Assembly: GCA_019095985.1 (NCBI GenBank)
Contig: CM032662.1
Coordinates: 41,811,590-41,875,589 of the forward strand
DNA length: 64,000 bases
Source of the DNA: Streblospio benedicti
Lineage: Eukaryota > Annelida > Polychaeta > Spionida > Spionidae
Direction of reading: 5' to 3'
Below the pieces are notes generated by a model. The model was not told where the DNA came from. It saw only the letters and a program-made list of their open reading frames with translations, and made no database searches. This document shows, in pieces, positions 50,681 to 61,439 of the stretch. The translations under genes were made by a program, and so were the position numbers. How positions within the stretch are numbered: the first letter of the stretch is position 1; every line of letters begins with the position of its first letter.

Positions 50681-50775
50681 GTGGCTGAGTGGACTTGTGA
50701 TTTAGCCTGAACTGCTTGTCCATTAGGTGTTGTATGGTCGTGGGTCCGAGCGCCAGCAGCTGCTATATGACAGAG
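50681..50775 (+). mobile_element. tRNA-derived SINE-like fragment
   Basis: GTGGCTGAGTGG at 50681 matches the A box of tRNA-Ser/Leu type genes, and GTGGGTCCGAGCGCC at 50740-50754 is a slightly altered B box at the right distance. It is followed by non-tRNA sequence. It could be a degraded tRNA gene, but the acceptor stem does not pair. Confidence 0.45.
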
Positions 50776-51636
50776 TCCTTACATCATTTGTAGGCATAAG
50801 CATAATGACATAATTACACATTAAGATGCTCAGATTTGCTGAAAGAGGTGAAGTAACATTGCATTTCATCGACTAGAGCCATCTTCACAAAACCCTAAAC
50901 GTGGCTGGACAATTATATTTTGCTCAACTTACTATCCAGATTCGACCAAGGCCCACTTTGACATTGATACTGGTTTCATTTTGATTAAATCGAATTCAGT
51001 TTGCTATACAGTTACATTGCCTCTCATTTTTGACCTTCTAGGCATAGATATATATTACTGTTTTCGACTTATCCAATGATGATTTGGTTTTCATTTCACT
51101 ATCGATAAATCCTTCGATGTCTAAAACCATTAAGAACTGCTAGCATAATTGAAAAAAAGCTTCAATGAACCTACAATGTCATTGGACAAGATCACAGTCT
51201 GATACCAGCCATTACCACCAAAGTAACTGCCAATACCATCAATCAAGATGGCCATTCCCTTGCATAGTTTACATATCGAATGTGTATGTTATTAGAATCA
51301 GTTGTATTCATATCAGATGCATTTTTTAAGTACATATATAGCAAGTTTTTGGTCAAAACTTGACAATGTATATTTGTCATTATTAGTTTGACCACTAAGA
51401 GCAGTCCATTCCAATAATCTATTGTCACAGAGCATGAAATGACTGTTACACTTCGCAATCATGACCTTCATACGTCTGACCTTTGCAAATGAGCGATGCA
51501 AGTTTCTAAGTTAGAGTAACACCAATGAACTTGACCGATGCCACTGCCTCTCACAAAACACAATGGATAACTGACATAAGTGTCTATTAAATGAGCAGCA
51601 GAATGCATGGGAATGTTTTCTTAAATAAGATATAAT

Positions 51637-51780
51637 TACTGTAGAACCTCTAGTTATGACCGCCTCTCCAAACAAACCATAATAAATTCTAATAGTTACA
51701 ACACCTTCATAAATAGACAACCATGAACCTTTATAGTGAGACCAACTCTACGGACAGTCTTATTAGACAGGAGTTTCAAT
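51637..51780. mobile_element. MITE, GTAGAACCTC family, diverged
   Basis: Left end TACTGTAGAACCTCTAGTTA, right end GGTCTTATTAGACAGGAG. The terminal CTGTA is lost. Confidence 0.6.
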
Positions 51781-51998
51781 ATGCTCATAGCATAAAAGGT
51801 TAGAGGCATTATTGCTTATCAGATAAACATCAATGACTAAAAATAACTGATGAACTAGATAGTGGCCTCCACGTCCTCGAAATTTAGCAACGAACGTTTA
51901 GTATGTGATTCCAAATACCCCCAATATCATAGAGTTTGAATGGAAAACACTTGAAAAAATTTCATTTTGTTGTGATCAGTTCTTACATCTACTAATTA

Positions 51999-52030
51999 GA
52001 CTGTCCTGATGTTTTGCTGCGGGACAGTCT
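51999..52030. repeat. AGACTGTCC hairpin element
   Basis: AGACTGTCC, a 14-base loop, then GGACAGTCT. A near-identical hairpin lies at 55076, and related ones at 23253 and 4075. Confidence 0.65.
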
Positions 52031-52959
52031 GAATTATAGTCAATGTTAACAAAACTTTATGTATTAATGATTACAGGATGCGATTGTAGTTTAACGTATA
52101 CACCATGGACCTGTTGATCCAGAGCTCTGGTAACTAGAATTTATGAATCAATGGAGCATATAACCATTTCTCTACTTGTCACATTTAAATACCAAAACAA
52201 TTAATTTGACATCTCAAATTTTTTGGATAACTCGGATTTTGTATTCATGCCCCTCAAGTTTGAGTTCAATGTCCTACTATATACAGGATAATATTGAAAC
52301 CAAAGCATTCTATACTACTTCTATAAATAAGAAAATTATGTGCATCTTCATGTTTTAATTCCCACAAATGGGTATTTTTGGAATTTTAAATGTATGCATA
52401 CATATATATATATTATATAAATTGACAAAAGCATCAAGTATTTTTGTGTGATATATGTGTTTCCCACTGCTTGCGGATACATTTTCAAACTTCTCTCTCT
52501 CTCACACTTGCTAAAAAGACGTGTGAGAGAAGTTTGAAAAGCAATTTTGTGATTCATAGGAATGTCCGTATTTGCCTCAAATGCATTTGTTTAGGGTGTA
52601 AATTATGTAGAAAGGGTACAAATTGCAAATAGCACATTACATATTCTACGTTCATATATTTTGGCAAATTACCATGAATATAAAATAGTCATCAATATTG
52701 AAATAAATGAACAATAAATGCGGTGATTCATGGTTTGAATTTTTGTTGACATTAATTTGCATTGACATAAAGGAAGAAATAGGCAATAAAATATGCACAC
52801 AACAATACAAGAATCTAACAGGTTTTGCATCATTGATATCCGATTACATCATTATGGTAGCCACATTAAAGATGCCCCAAACCTGAAAAAATATCATGTT
52901 ACATCATGCATAATAATATAATTTTGGATCATTGATAAACACGTAGTACATGCAATCTT

Positions 52960-53724
52960 TTACTTTTTCTTTCCTTTCCATTGTGCAAAGTTATTTGGGT
53001 CGTAGTCTATGAATCCCCCAACAGTAAGGAACAGTTCTAATGGTGCAAAAATGGCACTAGATATGATGCTAGCAACATCTTTATTGATGCGAAACATGGC
53101 ATGTAAGACGTTTAATCCCTGGAAACGGTAAGTGTATAAAATGTTAATTCTGTCCATGTAAAAGACAGCTTCTTGTAGGACTCTTTGAATTTCTGATGAA
53201 CTGGAGGGCCTTGCTTTCAATGTCATGTTAAGAGTCGCAGCAAAAGGTAGGGGAATGACAGAGGTATTTACCATTAGGACATCACGAATCTGATACATGT
53301 AACTAGCCATATCTTGCATGATTAATTGGGACACCTTAATCAGCTTCATAATTTCAGACCAGTGATATATAATATCCCACACAAGAGATGAGTCCTGCAG
53401 ACTGAGGTCACACGCCAGTTGATGCAGTTTTATCAGCACGTCCATGTCACTGTTTAGAGCCTGCTTCGGACACATCTGAAGGACGTCATCCCAACACTGA
53501 TGTAGTTCCTTAATCGGTTTGCAGAATCCGCGCATGAAGAGATGGATGTCTGAGAAAGGTGGTATGTGGGTGTAAAAGATGATGATGCAAGTCGCACCAC
53601 TGACTGCCACATTGTTAGCATGGCACTGATCCAGGGACGTGTTCAACTGCAGTTTGAGCCATGGTTCAAGATCACATATTCTCAGCACAGCTTCCACAGA
53701 GTCTTCTTGATCAGAAGTGCACAT
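52960..53724 (-). CDS. C-terminal part of the same unknown secreted protein (after in-frame TGA)
   Basis: 254 codons in exactly the same frame as the ORF upstream, separated from it only by TGA and three codons (T, S, S). It has no signal peptide of its own but keeps sequons (NTS twice, NMT once), regularly spaced Cys (CKP, QCWDD, QMCPK, LACDL) and helical character. This suggests it is the second half of one protein of about 498 residues, not a separate gene. It ends with a basic KGKKK. No canonical poly(A) signal was seen within 250 bases downstream. Options: a nonsense allele or pseudogene, a base-calling error, stop read-through, or a very short intron. Confidence 0.55.
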   Translation of the reverse strand: MCTSDQEDSVEAVLRICDLEPWLKLQLNTSLDQCHANNVAVSGATCIIIFYTHIPPFSDIHLFMRGFCKPIKELHQCWDDVLQMCPKQALNSDMDVLIKLHQLACDLSLQDSSLVWDIIYHWSEIMKLIKVSQLIMQDMASYMYQIRDVLMVNTSVIPLPFAATLNMTLKARPSSSSEIQRVLQEAVFYMDRINILYTYRFQGLNVLHAMFRINKDVASIISSAIFAPLELFLTVGGFIDYDPNNFAQWKGKKK

Positions 53725-53733
53725 GCTAGAAGT

Positions 53734-54456
53734 TCAGTTATAAAGTCCCTCTTCATACTGTTCAAATTGAGCAAGTTTTTCCTCTACATCCCTATAGATG
53801 TCCCCTACGATGCAATATTTGCCCACAATTTTGGCTTTATACTGAATATGTTGGTGCCATGCACATTGCCCACTACTAAGTGCCTGGTAGACGGGATGCG
53901 ACTGATTACCATATTTGTGTTTAAGATGCCACATGGTCAATGTATTAACATTGACTGACTTGAGTAATGAGTTCGCGAAAGTTGCTCTTAGATACCTTAA
54001 TCTCACAAGCGGGGAATAGTCAATTGGTATCACCATGAACTGGACCTCCACGAAAGGGCAGTGCATGTACTTGTAGTACAAAGCCTCTACGGGCCAGTAT
54101 TTGGGCGGTTTGTATGTACACCAGTATGTCACAAAATACTCTGCACTCATTTCCATTGCCGGTATAACAAAATATTCAATTTTGGAAAAAGCTGCTTTTA
54201 CCTTGTCCTTACATAAATTTAGCTTTTTTCTGGCCAGACAATTTTCATGGTATGTGTTGTATATGCGATCAAGAAAGACATCATAGCACTGGAAATAAGC
54301 TGCCTCTGCATCTTGTTTACTTTTTACTTGTCCTGTTTTCAGTATGTTATTTGTATGACCCACGCTTGCTGTATCAGCTGTTGATTTGAATAATGCCTTT
54401 TCGAGTATCACCAATGCAATGGCAAACAACAGGTTCCATTTTCTATTACATGGCAT
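53734..54456 (-). CDS. Secreted protein of unknown family, N-terminal part before an in-frame TGA
   Basis: An uninterrupted single-exon frame of 240 codons. The N-terminus MPCNRKWNLLFAIALVILEK has a basic start and a hydrophobic core over residues 8-18, typical of a secretory signal. The mature part has about seven Cys (first at residue 57), many aromatics and one sequon (NQS). The segment VNVNTLTMWHLKHKYG looks structured. The frame ends at TGA (53736-53734), but the same frame resumes three codons later as a 254-codon ORF with similar properties. I chose this ATG because it begins the signal peptide. An AT-rich TATA-like stretch lies about 75-80 bases upstream (near 54530). I do not recognise the family. 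Confidence 0.6.
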   Translation of the reverse strand: MPCNRKWNLLFAIALVILEKALFKSTADTASVGHTNNILKTGQVKSKQDAEAAYFQCYDVFLDRIYNTYHENCLARKKLNLCKDKVKAAFSKIEYFVIPAMEMSAEYFVTYWCTYKPPKYWPVEALYYKYMHCPFVEVQFMVIPIDYSPLVRLRYLRATFANSLLKSVNVNTLTMWHLKHKYGNQSHPVYQALSSGQCAWHQHIQYKAKIVGKYCIVGDIYRDVEEKLAQFEQYEEGLYN

Positions 54457-55075
54457 TGTTCTTTAGTTTTGGTCATTGGTTTACAATGCTTTTATCTTTC
54501 TACTTTCCTTTATTGCATAAAAATATAATGAATTTGAAATGTTCCACTCTTAATCCTATCAATAGAACGATATACAAGTATATAAAAGTTATATCCAAAT
54601 GTTAAGTAAAGAACATATTTCGATCAACATCTTTCAACATGACAGAATCACAATCATTGCAGATGTATTGTTCAATAAATATTGAAGATTTATGTTTTCA
54701 TGAAGTTATGAAGTATAATGATGCATGACTCATAAAAATCTTTGCGTCTATATTAGTAAAGACTACCAATGACGATATGAAATAAGGAAGTAATAAGTTG
54801 CTCCTCAAGCATGACAAAGTGACATCAACCCAACACAAATGCATGAACAAAGGATAAGTGTTCGACTGTTCATCTTAAATATTTTGTCTGTTTTTACAGC
54901 TACAAGGACTTGTTTTTATTTGGTCCTACTGTTAGGAGGTTTTATCAACACTCAGCAACTTAAAAGAAGTAAATGTTCTAACAAATGTTTTTGAAATTCA
55001 GCTACACTTTTATAGAGATCAATTTCCTTGAGTGCAACTGTATCAGTGTTAGTCATTAGTAATGTCACAAGGTAA

Positions 55076-55108
55076 GACTGTCCAGATGTTCTGCTGCTGG
55101 ACAGTCTC
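55076..55108. repeat. GACTGTCC hairpin element
   Basis: GACTGTCCAGATGTT, CTGCTGCT, then GGACAGTC. It shares stem and loop with the copy at 51999. Confidence 0.65.
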
Positions 55109-55829
55109 TGTCATAGTCAAAGATGTTAACTTCTGCAATTATACTCAAGACAATTCCAGATTCAAATCATTATTTAGAGAAAGAGATATACCGGTTTGAA
55201 CAAAAGTTTCCTTTCAACAATCAACATGTTTATAAAAATAAATAAAAAGTCAGCGTCACAACTTTTTAAATGCAATTAGACTTCATTTGAACATTGAAAT
55301 AAATAAGCTTGCCGTTTGAAAGGTCCATCTATCGCTCAGATGTTGAACAATTCAAAACAAATTGGTACAAAATACGATTAGAGTAGCCAACTGTAATTTT
55401 GTTAATCAATCGGAATGTTTCGTAGTTCGTTTAAAGAACTAATTATCTTATAAATAGAGCGTACAACGTGCTTACTTGATAGTGACAAAAAGTGTATGTT
55501 CTCATGGAAGTGTTTTAAAAGAGGCGACCATCCTATGATAATTGTGAATATAATTCTTAAAATGCACAGGATGTGAACATTTATGATTTTAGATTGACAA
55601 AAATACCACAACCCAAGTCTTTAAGGTTAATTCCCTACAAATATATATACATTTACACTATCTATCAATTATACTTTCAAATGTATGCAGAATGCGAATA
55701 AGTAAATTGAAAGAGTTAAAATTAAAAGTGCCTACCAGCATGGTCAATATCAGTTTGACTAATAGTCTTTGGCATGAAGATATTAAATAGTCCACATCAT
55801 TCTAACAAACCATATTTGTGATTAGGCTA

Positions 55830-56004
55830 TACCTAAACTTCTACTTAAGACACCTCTATAAAGAGACCACCTCTATAATAAGAGTTTTTCGTGGCCCCAA
55901 ACCTTTATAGAGCTATCAATGTGAACCTCTATAATGAGACCACCTCTCCACAGTTAACCAATTGAGATCGGTCACCGGGTGTGAGTAATAGAGGTTCTAC
56001 TGTA
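55830..56004. mobile_element. MITE, GTAGAACCTC family
   Basis: About 175 bp with many AGACCACCTCTATAATA sub-repeats and the right end AATAGAGGTTCTACTGTA. A second partial copy (AGAGGTGGTCTTGATATGG) follows at about 56030-56115. Confidence 0.7.
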
Positions 56005-56339
56005 TTTTATTAATAGTTGTCTCCATACAGAGGTGGTCTTGATATGGAGGTTCATTGTGATTTCTTTAAATATGAAATCTTCGTATTGCACAAAATGTTT
56101 AATTATAGAGGTGGTCTTTTTTAAAAGATTTCGTTCTAATTACAAGTTCTTTTGCATCTGCAAATGAACCTTATAAATTTGGCCCCTCGCATAGTAGTAG
56201 ATGCCTCATGATACGTGTGATAGTCATAGCTAAAAAAGTTTGTAAAATGGACCCAAAAACCATAGATAAAAAGGAGCAGAAGTTGTTATGACATGAGCAA
56301 AGTGACTGTCGTCTGCTTCTGTCTTCTTCCCTTCCTCAG

Positions 56340-56572
56340 CAGTAGCAGCTGAGCATGCTGGGATAGTGGCCACCATATTGTCACAGCTGCTCATCACAGC
56401 AAAACAACCGGTTTTCCCCAGATTGCACTTATTTTATTGCCTTATTTCGAACTCTTTCGTGGGAAAAGTTTATTTTTCCAGCAGGATTATTGTGACTTTA
56501 GAATAGGCTAGCTATTTTAAAGGATTGCGGTGGAAGTATTGAGTTTTTTGTGTGATTGGTGTCTGGTCAGCA
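56340..56572 (+). promoter_or_regulatory. SMDT1 promoter / 5' UTR region
   Basis: Upstream of the ATG lie GCATGCTGGGA (56354), resembling the ZNF143/Staf core, and GGCCACCATATTG, a reverse YY1-like site. Both are common in promoters of animal mitochondrial-protein genes. The TSS was not determined. The ATG at 56573 is preceded by GTCAGCA. Confidence 0.5.
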
Positions 56573-58370
56573 ATGGCTTTGGTGCGTTCTGCTCTACGAG
56601 GGAAGTTACTGGGTTCACTTAGGCAGGTGGTCATTCCCAGCAGGAATAGAGGGCAGGTAATAATAGATATGTACAGATGATATCACTTAATTGCATACCT
56701 GATAATAGCATGTATTGCTTAATTGCACAGATACACTAAAACCACTTGATAATTAATATGTACCGATAATTGTGTATATAACCTAATTGCATAAGATGTG
56801 TATGGATAGAGATTATGCATTTAATTAAGCAATCACTTATATGTAATCGGAATTAATCAATAATAGAGATGTCGCTTTAAGTGACACATTTTCATATTAC
56901 ATATGAATGCAACATATTCTAATGCAGAATATACTGTATACGACCATCCAAACACTCATAGGTAAAAAGGGATTGCTTCGAGTGGGTTTTTACATGAATG
57001 TGTATTTACATTGGAATTTCTATGGTTTAAAATAGGGGTGGGCCTTAACACGGGGGTGGGGCCTTTGATAGTAGTACGCAGTATGTAATTTCATCAATAG
57101 GTTGATTGAAAATGTCTAAATACAGACATATAAGCATTTCAAAGGCAAAATGTTTGATGCTAATAGAGCAAGGAAACAGCTATTTGTTCTTCCTACTCAT
57201 ATTTAGGGCACAGATGAGTATTGAGCCCCGATCATAACAGTAGTATCTGCTCATACAGTAAAACTCAATTACAGATAAATGGGTTATTGAGACCATAACA
57301 GGAGGCTCAAGGCTACTCTTTATACATATTGTATTACATTTGTTTGCGCTTCCTTGTTAGCGCACATAATAATCATAATAGCAATATGAATTGTTTACAC
57401 TGTTCTATAATGGATAATAATGCTCTAGAAGTACATCATATGCATAAACCGTGTCAATTGAAATAGCCTGGTTATTGTCAATAGCTCCACTTGTAATTTT
57501 CCTCGACTATGTGTAGCAAACACATTGGGAAACTATATATCGATGAAGCAATTTTGGAAGCATCATAAAGGTCAAGGCTAATACTAGTTTGTCCCTTGAT
57601 ATTGACAAGTAAAAATTTGTAAAATGCTTTTAAGGTAATTTTAAGTGGTCTGTTCCATAGACCTCTTAATGCATACATGGTAAAACGTATTGATCCGATC
57701 TGCTCTGGTTTGTATCTATAAAAGCTAGATGTTAAGATACCCAGCAGCTTAGGAAATTTGCGTAATATCGACCATTTTCGATGTCGATATCCAGTGGAAC
57801 ATAATTTTCACACCAGAACCATGCATAATAAAGACACATTCCATGTTCCAGTGTATAATCATACTAGACATTAAACCCCCACTTGTTTCTCATGTTTTAG
57901 GTGTACACGGAGTCTGGTGCGTTCCACCCGCGGCCTCCCTCCACACGGTTCGGACTGATCCGCGTCCCTTGCATGGTGCTGCCATTCCTATACGCTGGTA
58001 TGTATCAATTTGTCCAACGATCAAATTAGAATGGTTTGAAGTTGTATGATACTGATAGATAGAGCTTAAAAATATGACTTTTGATAATAGCTGCAAGAGT
58101 CTGCTTTTCATCTGTGCTGGTCTGTATTGAAGTGACAGTGTCATTCGCACGACTCTGTATCAATCTGTAACATTGACTTTGAAAACGTTAAAAAAGACCA
58201 CACCTTAAAGGTTAACTATATGATAAATTCATAGTTGTTAATCTTATAATCATAATCATGAAGTATATGTACATACGCATTTCTTTCATTCAGGTGCTAT
58301 GTTCAGCAAAAGTGCTGCTGCATTTCTGGAGGAAAATGATATCTTTGTGCCAGATGACGATGATGACTAG
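56573..58370 (+). CDS. SMDT1: EMRE, essential MCU regulator (mitochondrial calcium uniporter subunit)
   Basis: Three exons, 56573-56656, 57901-57997 and 58294-58370, with GT/AG junctions, join in phase to 85 codons plus TAG. EMRE is a single-pass inner-membrane protein that holds the MCU pore open and tethers the MICU1/2 gatekeepers. Exon 1 gives a basic, Ser/Leu/Arg-rich start (MALVRSALRGKLLGSLRQ), a typical mitochondrial presequence. Exon 2 holds HPRPPSTRFGL, aligned to the matrix-side PKP motif of human EMRE (here PRP), and the membrane span FGLIRVPCMVLPFLYAG. Exon 3 holds AMFSKSAAAFLEENDIFVP and an acidic DDDDD tail, which in the human protein contacts MICU1. The human precursor is 107 residues; the difference lies in the presequence. 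It is a single complete gene with no breaks. Confidence 0.96.
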
Positions 58371-58398
58371 GTTTCATCATGTGTCCATCAATGATAGA

Positions 58399-58484
58399 AC
58401 AGTAGAACCTCTCTATTAAGACCGTTGGGGAGACTGACTACAAGTGGTCGCATTACAGAGATCGTCTTAATAAAGAGGTGGTGT
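58399..58484. mobile_element. Short MITE, GTAGAACCTC family, in SMDT1 3' UTR
   Basis: About 86 bp. Left end ACAGTAGAACCTCTCTATT, right end GTCTTAATAAAGAGGTGGTG, which lacks the terminal CTACTGTA. It starts 29 bases after the SMDT1 stop and ends before the first AATAAA, so it should be part of the mRNA and able to fold back. Confidence 0.7.
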
Positions 58485-58503
58485 AAAGTGGATGTTATTG
58501 TGA

Positions 58504-58612
58504 AATAAATTGCCAAATATAATCACCTTTCTTCAAAGGAATAATCTAGTTAGTTGTTAATTCAATCATGACTTTTTGTCAATTGTTCATTTTATACATA
58601 TTCAGAAATAAA
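58504..58612 (+). terminator. SMDT1: Poly(A) signals for SMDT1
   Basis: AATAAA at 58504-58509 and again at 58607-58612, 134 and 237 bases past the stop. Further AATAAA motifs near 60335 in T-rich DNA leave a longer 3' UTR possible. Confidence 0.6.
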
Positions 58613-61430
58613 TGTAAAATATACTGTCAGTATACATCAAGTTGGTGTCATTCATACTTTATATAAAAAATGTATTATTTGTCATATTTCAAGGTGATAA
58701 ATATGTAATGTATTGCAACTGGGTATAGAAAACATTACGTTTTTATAACAATGAAGTTTTGTTTAAATTGATTAGAGATTTTATTAATATGATGAACTGT
58801 TGCTATAGTGTTACTTAAAAAAAAAATGCTTTCTATTGCGTTCTTGTTCCCAAATGTTCTTACAATGTACCAGAAATGTAAATGATTGGTATTGTCAAGA
58901 AATAAAGGTACAAACAGTTCTAAATCTGAAACCACACAAAGCACTGCATTTCTTTCACTATCAAAAGCCATGGCTATTCTATTCAATAAGGATGTCAGTT
59001 TAAAATAAGATGGAAAAAAGCTCAGCAAATTTACTGTGATAGTGAAAATGTAGCAATGTTTGTCATTGGAATGGTTTATAACTTGCAAAGCTTGTAATTG
59101 GGTGAAAATTATTGGCTTTTGATTGGTAAAAGAAATAAAATGGTGACGAGATTGAAGAAAAATTCTAGATGATAAAATAGTTTTGTTTAGAACAGTGCAA
59201 ACCCTTCAATACATCATTTCTTGCCCATTTAATTCCATACATTTGCTACTTGGTGACAATTGTATCGTATGTCAAAAAGTATACATGTATGTCACCAGAT
59301 GCTTAGAAAAATTGTTGAAAATTATTATGTTCAATTCTTCATTTGCTCACATCTTTGTTATTACTATACTTATTTCAGAAGACACTAGTGACTATTTATA
59401 CAGGTTACAGATGGTTTTTTGCTCACTTGGGTACATTTTATTAAAGACCAAGTCCAAATCATATGCTTTTTGCTAATCTTCCAGACATATCTGCTCACAA
59501 CTAGTTTTTCCAATGCATTTTTGCACAGAGTATAGATGAATGATATTGTATTGTAGAAAGTTTGTAAATATAATACACTTTATATATTGTTATAATATAT
59601 GGATATGTTGTATAATTTATCCTAACATATTGATTCTTTGTCACTTTTGTGATGTTGTCATTTTCTTATTTTTATTTTGTCAGTTACGTTGTGCTTGTTT
59701 CATTGATCTGCATTTTTCCACTGATAAATACACTGAACATTCATCCATGGGCCTTCACCAACGATTACCTTTGAATGTGTATGTATCTTTATAATGGCAT
59801 TGAATTCCTAAAGATAATTCAACAAGTTATTACTTTAAGCATTATTTTGAACATGTTTGCAGAATTAATTATGTTACTTGTTTTTTGCTCAAAAATACTG
59901 TGTGAAATGTTCTGTTATGTACCGGTACAATGATGTGTTACCTTTTGATATTATTTTTTTCGTCAGATAAGCTATTGTTTTATATTTTGAGTATAGATTT
60001 TAGTACAAAGTATTATGATCAAACGTTCACATCAGACTTTTAAGTTCTTAGAATGTACATTATTTTAGAAAATATCCATAATTTTAATGTTAGTTAGTCT
60101 TCAACTTGGTCATTGTTAAAAATACTATATGCTGATTATCTAGTCGCTCAATAGTGTTACTCTAGAATATTACTGCAGTCTATTATTGTTTAAGGGTGGT
60201 CTTATTACTGGGGTGGTCATTTTTATTGTAAATCTTAACATTATGCTCGTAGATAGTATCTAAATAGTGTAGCGTTGTTAACAGTGACTTTGTTCATCAA
60301 TATGTTTCCGTCTTTTACTTTCTGTGATAGGACAATAAAATAAACATTTCAAAGTTCATGATATTTCAGCGTTTTTCATTACATATCACATCTTCATCAT
60401 CAACATCATGATTATTTTTTAGATGTCATCTATTCAATACACTATTCTAATGTAACATACTAGTATTGCATTATTTGCTACTTCTTGCGACTTAGTAATG
60501 AAATACTCAGCTATGTATGTATCATTTGTTTAAGTGTCTACCTGTGACTCAGGCCTATAAAATGATCACCGCTATCAACTTCTATAAAATATTCAATGAA
60601 GTATGTCACTTCACAAAGGTTTTACTGTCAAATAAACAAGCAGACGGACTATTCTGTTTCTGTCTCTGACTCAGCTTTCTGCTGTAGTTCTGGGGAACAT
60701 TATATTTTACCTGCTCACTGCTTGTCATTTCATACAAATTGCCATTTTTTCCTATTTGTATTCAAGAAACATTGATACACCTACAAAATCTATGGCGTTT
60801 GTAAAGCTGGGATTTACAACCCTTTTGATCATAGTCAAATAAAAGTATAATATAATTGTGTTTTTCATTAGGTTTTTACCTCCATTCATGTATCAATTAT
60901 AGCTTTGGCAATGACTAAATAGAAAGCTGACAATCATATTTCAATAATTATCAAATAGATGATGTCAATACGTGTTTCATCACAATACATATAAGCAGAA
61001 ACCCATAACTTCGGACATAAAAGTCTGCAGCATGCAATGAAATAATAATGTAACCTTAAGAAAATTGTTGAGCAAGTTTGCATCATGTTAATTCAATAAG
61101 GAGTCAATAAGTTGCATTCTACAAATTTTTCTGGACAGTGAGGATTGTTCAGATAGAAACTATTAAGTTTGTAAAACATAATATGAATAGCCATTGCCTA
61201 GAACCAGCCACAGCATTCTTTTTCTTTTATCTAAATTTTGGAAATGTAAGTTGTTTATTTACGAGTCTAATCTCATTTAATATGGTAAAATACATGTAGA
61301 TAGCTGGTTGAAAACAAAAACTTTACTGCAAAATTGATAACTACACTGCAACCCCAAATACAAAACCAAACCTGCACAAATAAGTGACCCATCTCCCTGT
61401 ATTTCCATGGAACCACCGTAACCTTTGACT
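58613..61430. other. Stretch with no supported gene, T-rich on plus strand
   Basis: No convincing exon. The plus strand is T-rich to about 60.35 kb, as seen in long 3' UTRs, with AATAAAATAAAC near 60335. A partial GGTGGTCTTATTACTGG MITE core is at about 60196. Confidence 0.5.
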
Positions 61431-61439
61431 TACACTTAG

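Larger units (their letters stand above)
48587..52959. other. Stretch with no supported gene
   Basis: AT-rich, with a tRNA-like SINE piece at 50681, a MITE at 51637 and a hairpin element at 51999. Open frames here have no coding look. Confidence 0.6.
54457..56300. other. Intergenic, MITEs only
   Basis: AT-rich DNA between the secreted-protein gene and SMDT1. It holds the 55076 hairpin and the 55830 MITE with a trailing partial copy up to about 56140. Confidence 0.6.

Noticed and set aside
52700-52959. Possible SECIS element after the secreted-protein frame
   Set aside because: ATGA motifs on the minus strand are present, but none has an AA loop and GA partner at the right spacing with a stem.
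58735-59088. 117-codon minus-strand frame downstream of SMDT1
   Set aside because: Low-complexity AT-rich codons and no domain; more likely 3' UTR or intergenic DNA.
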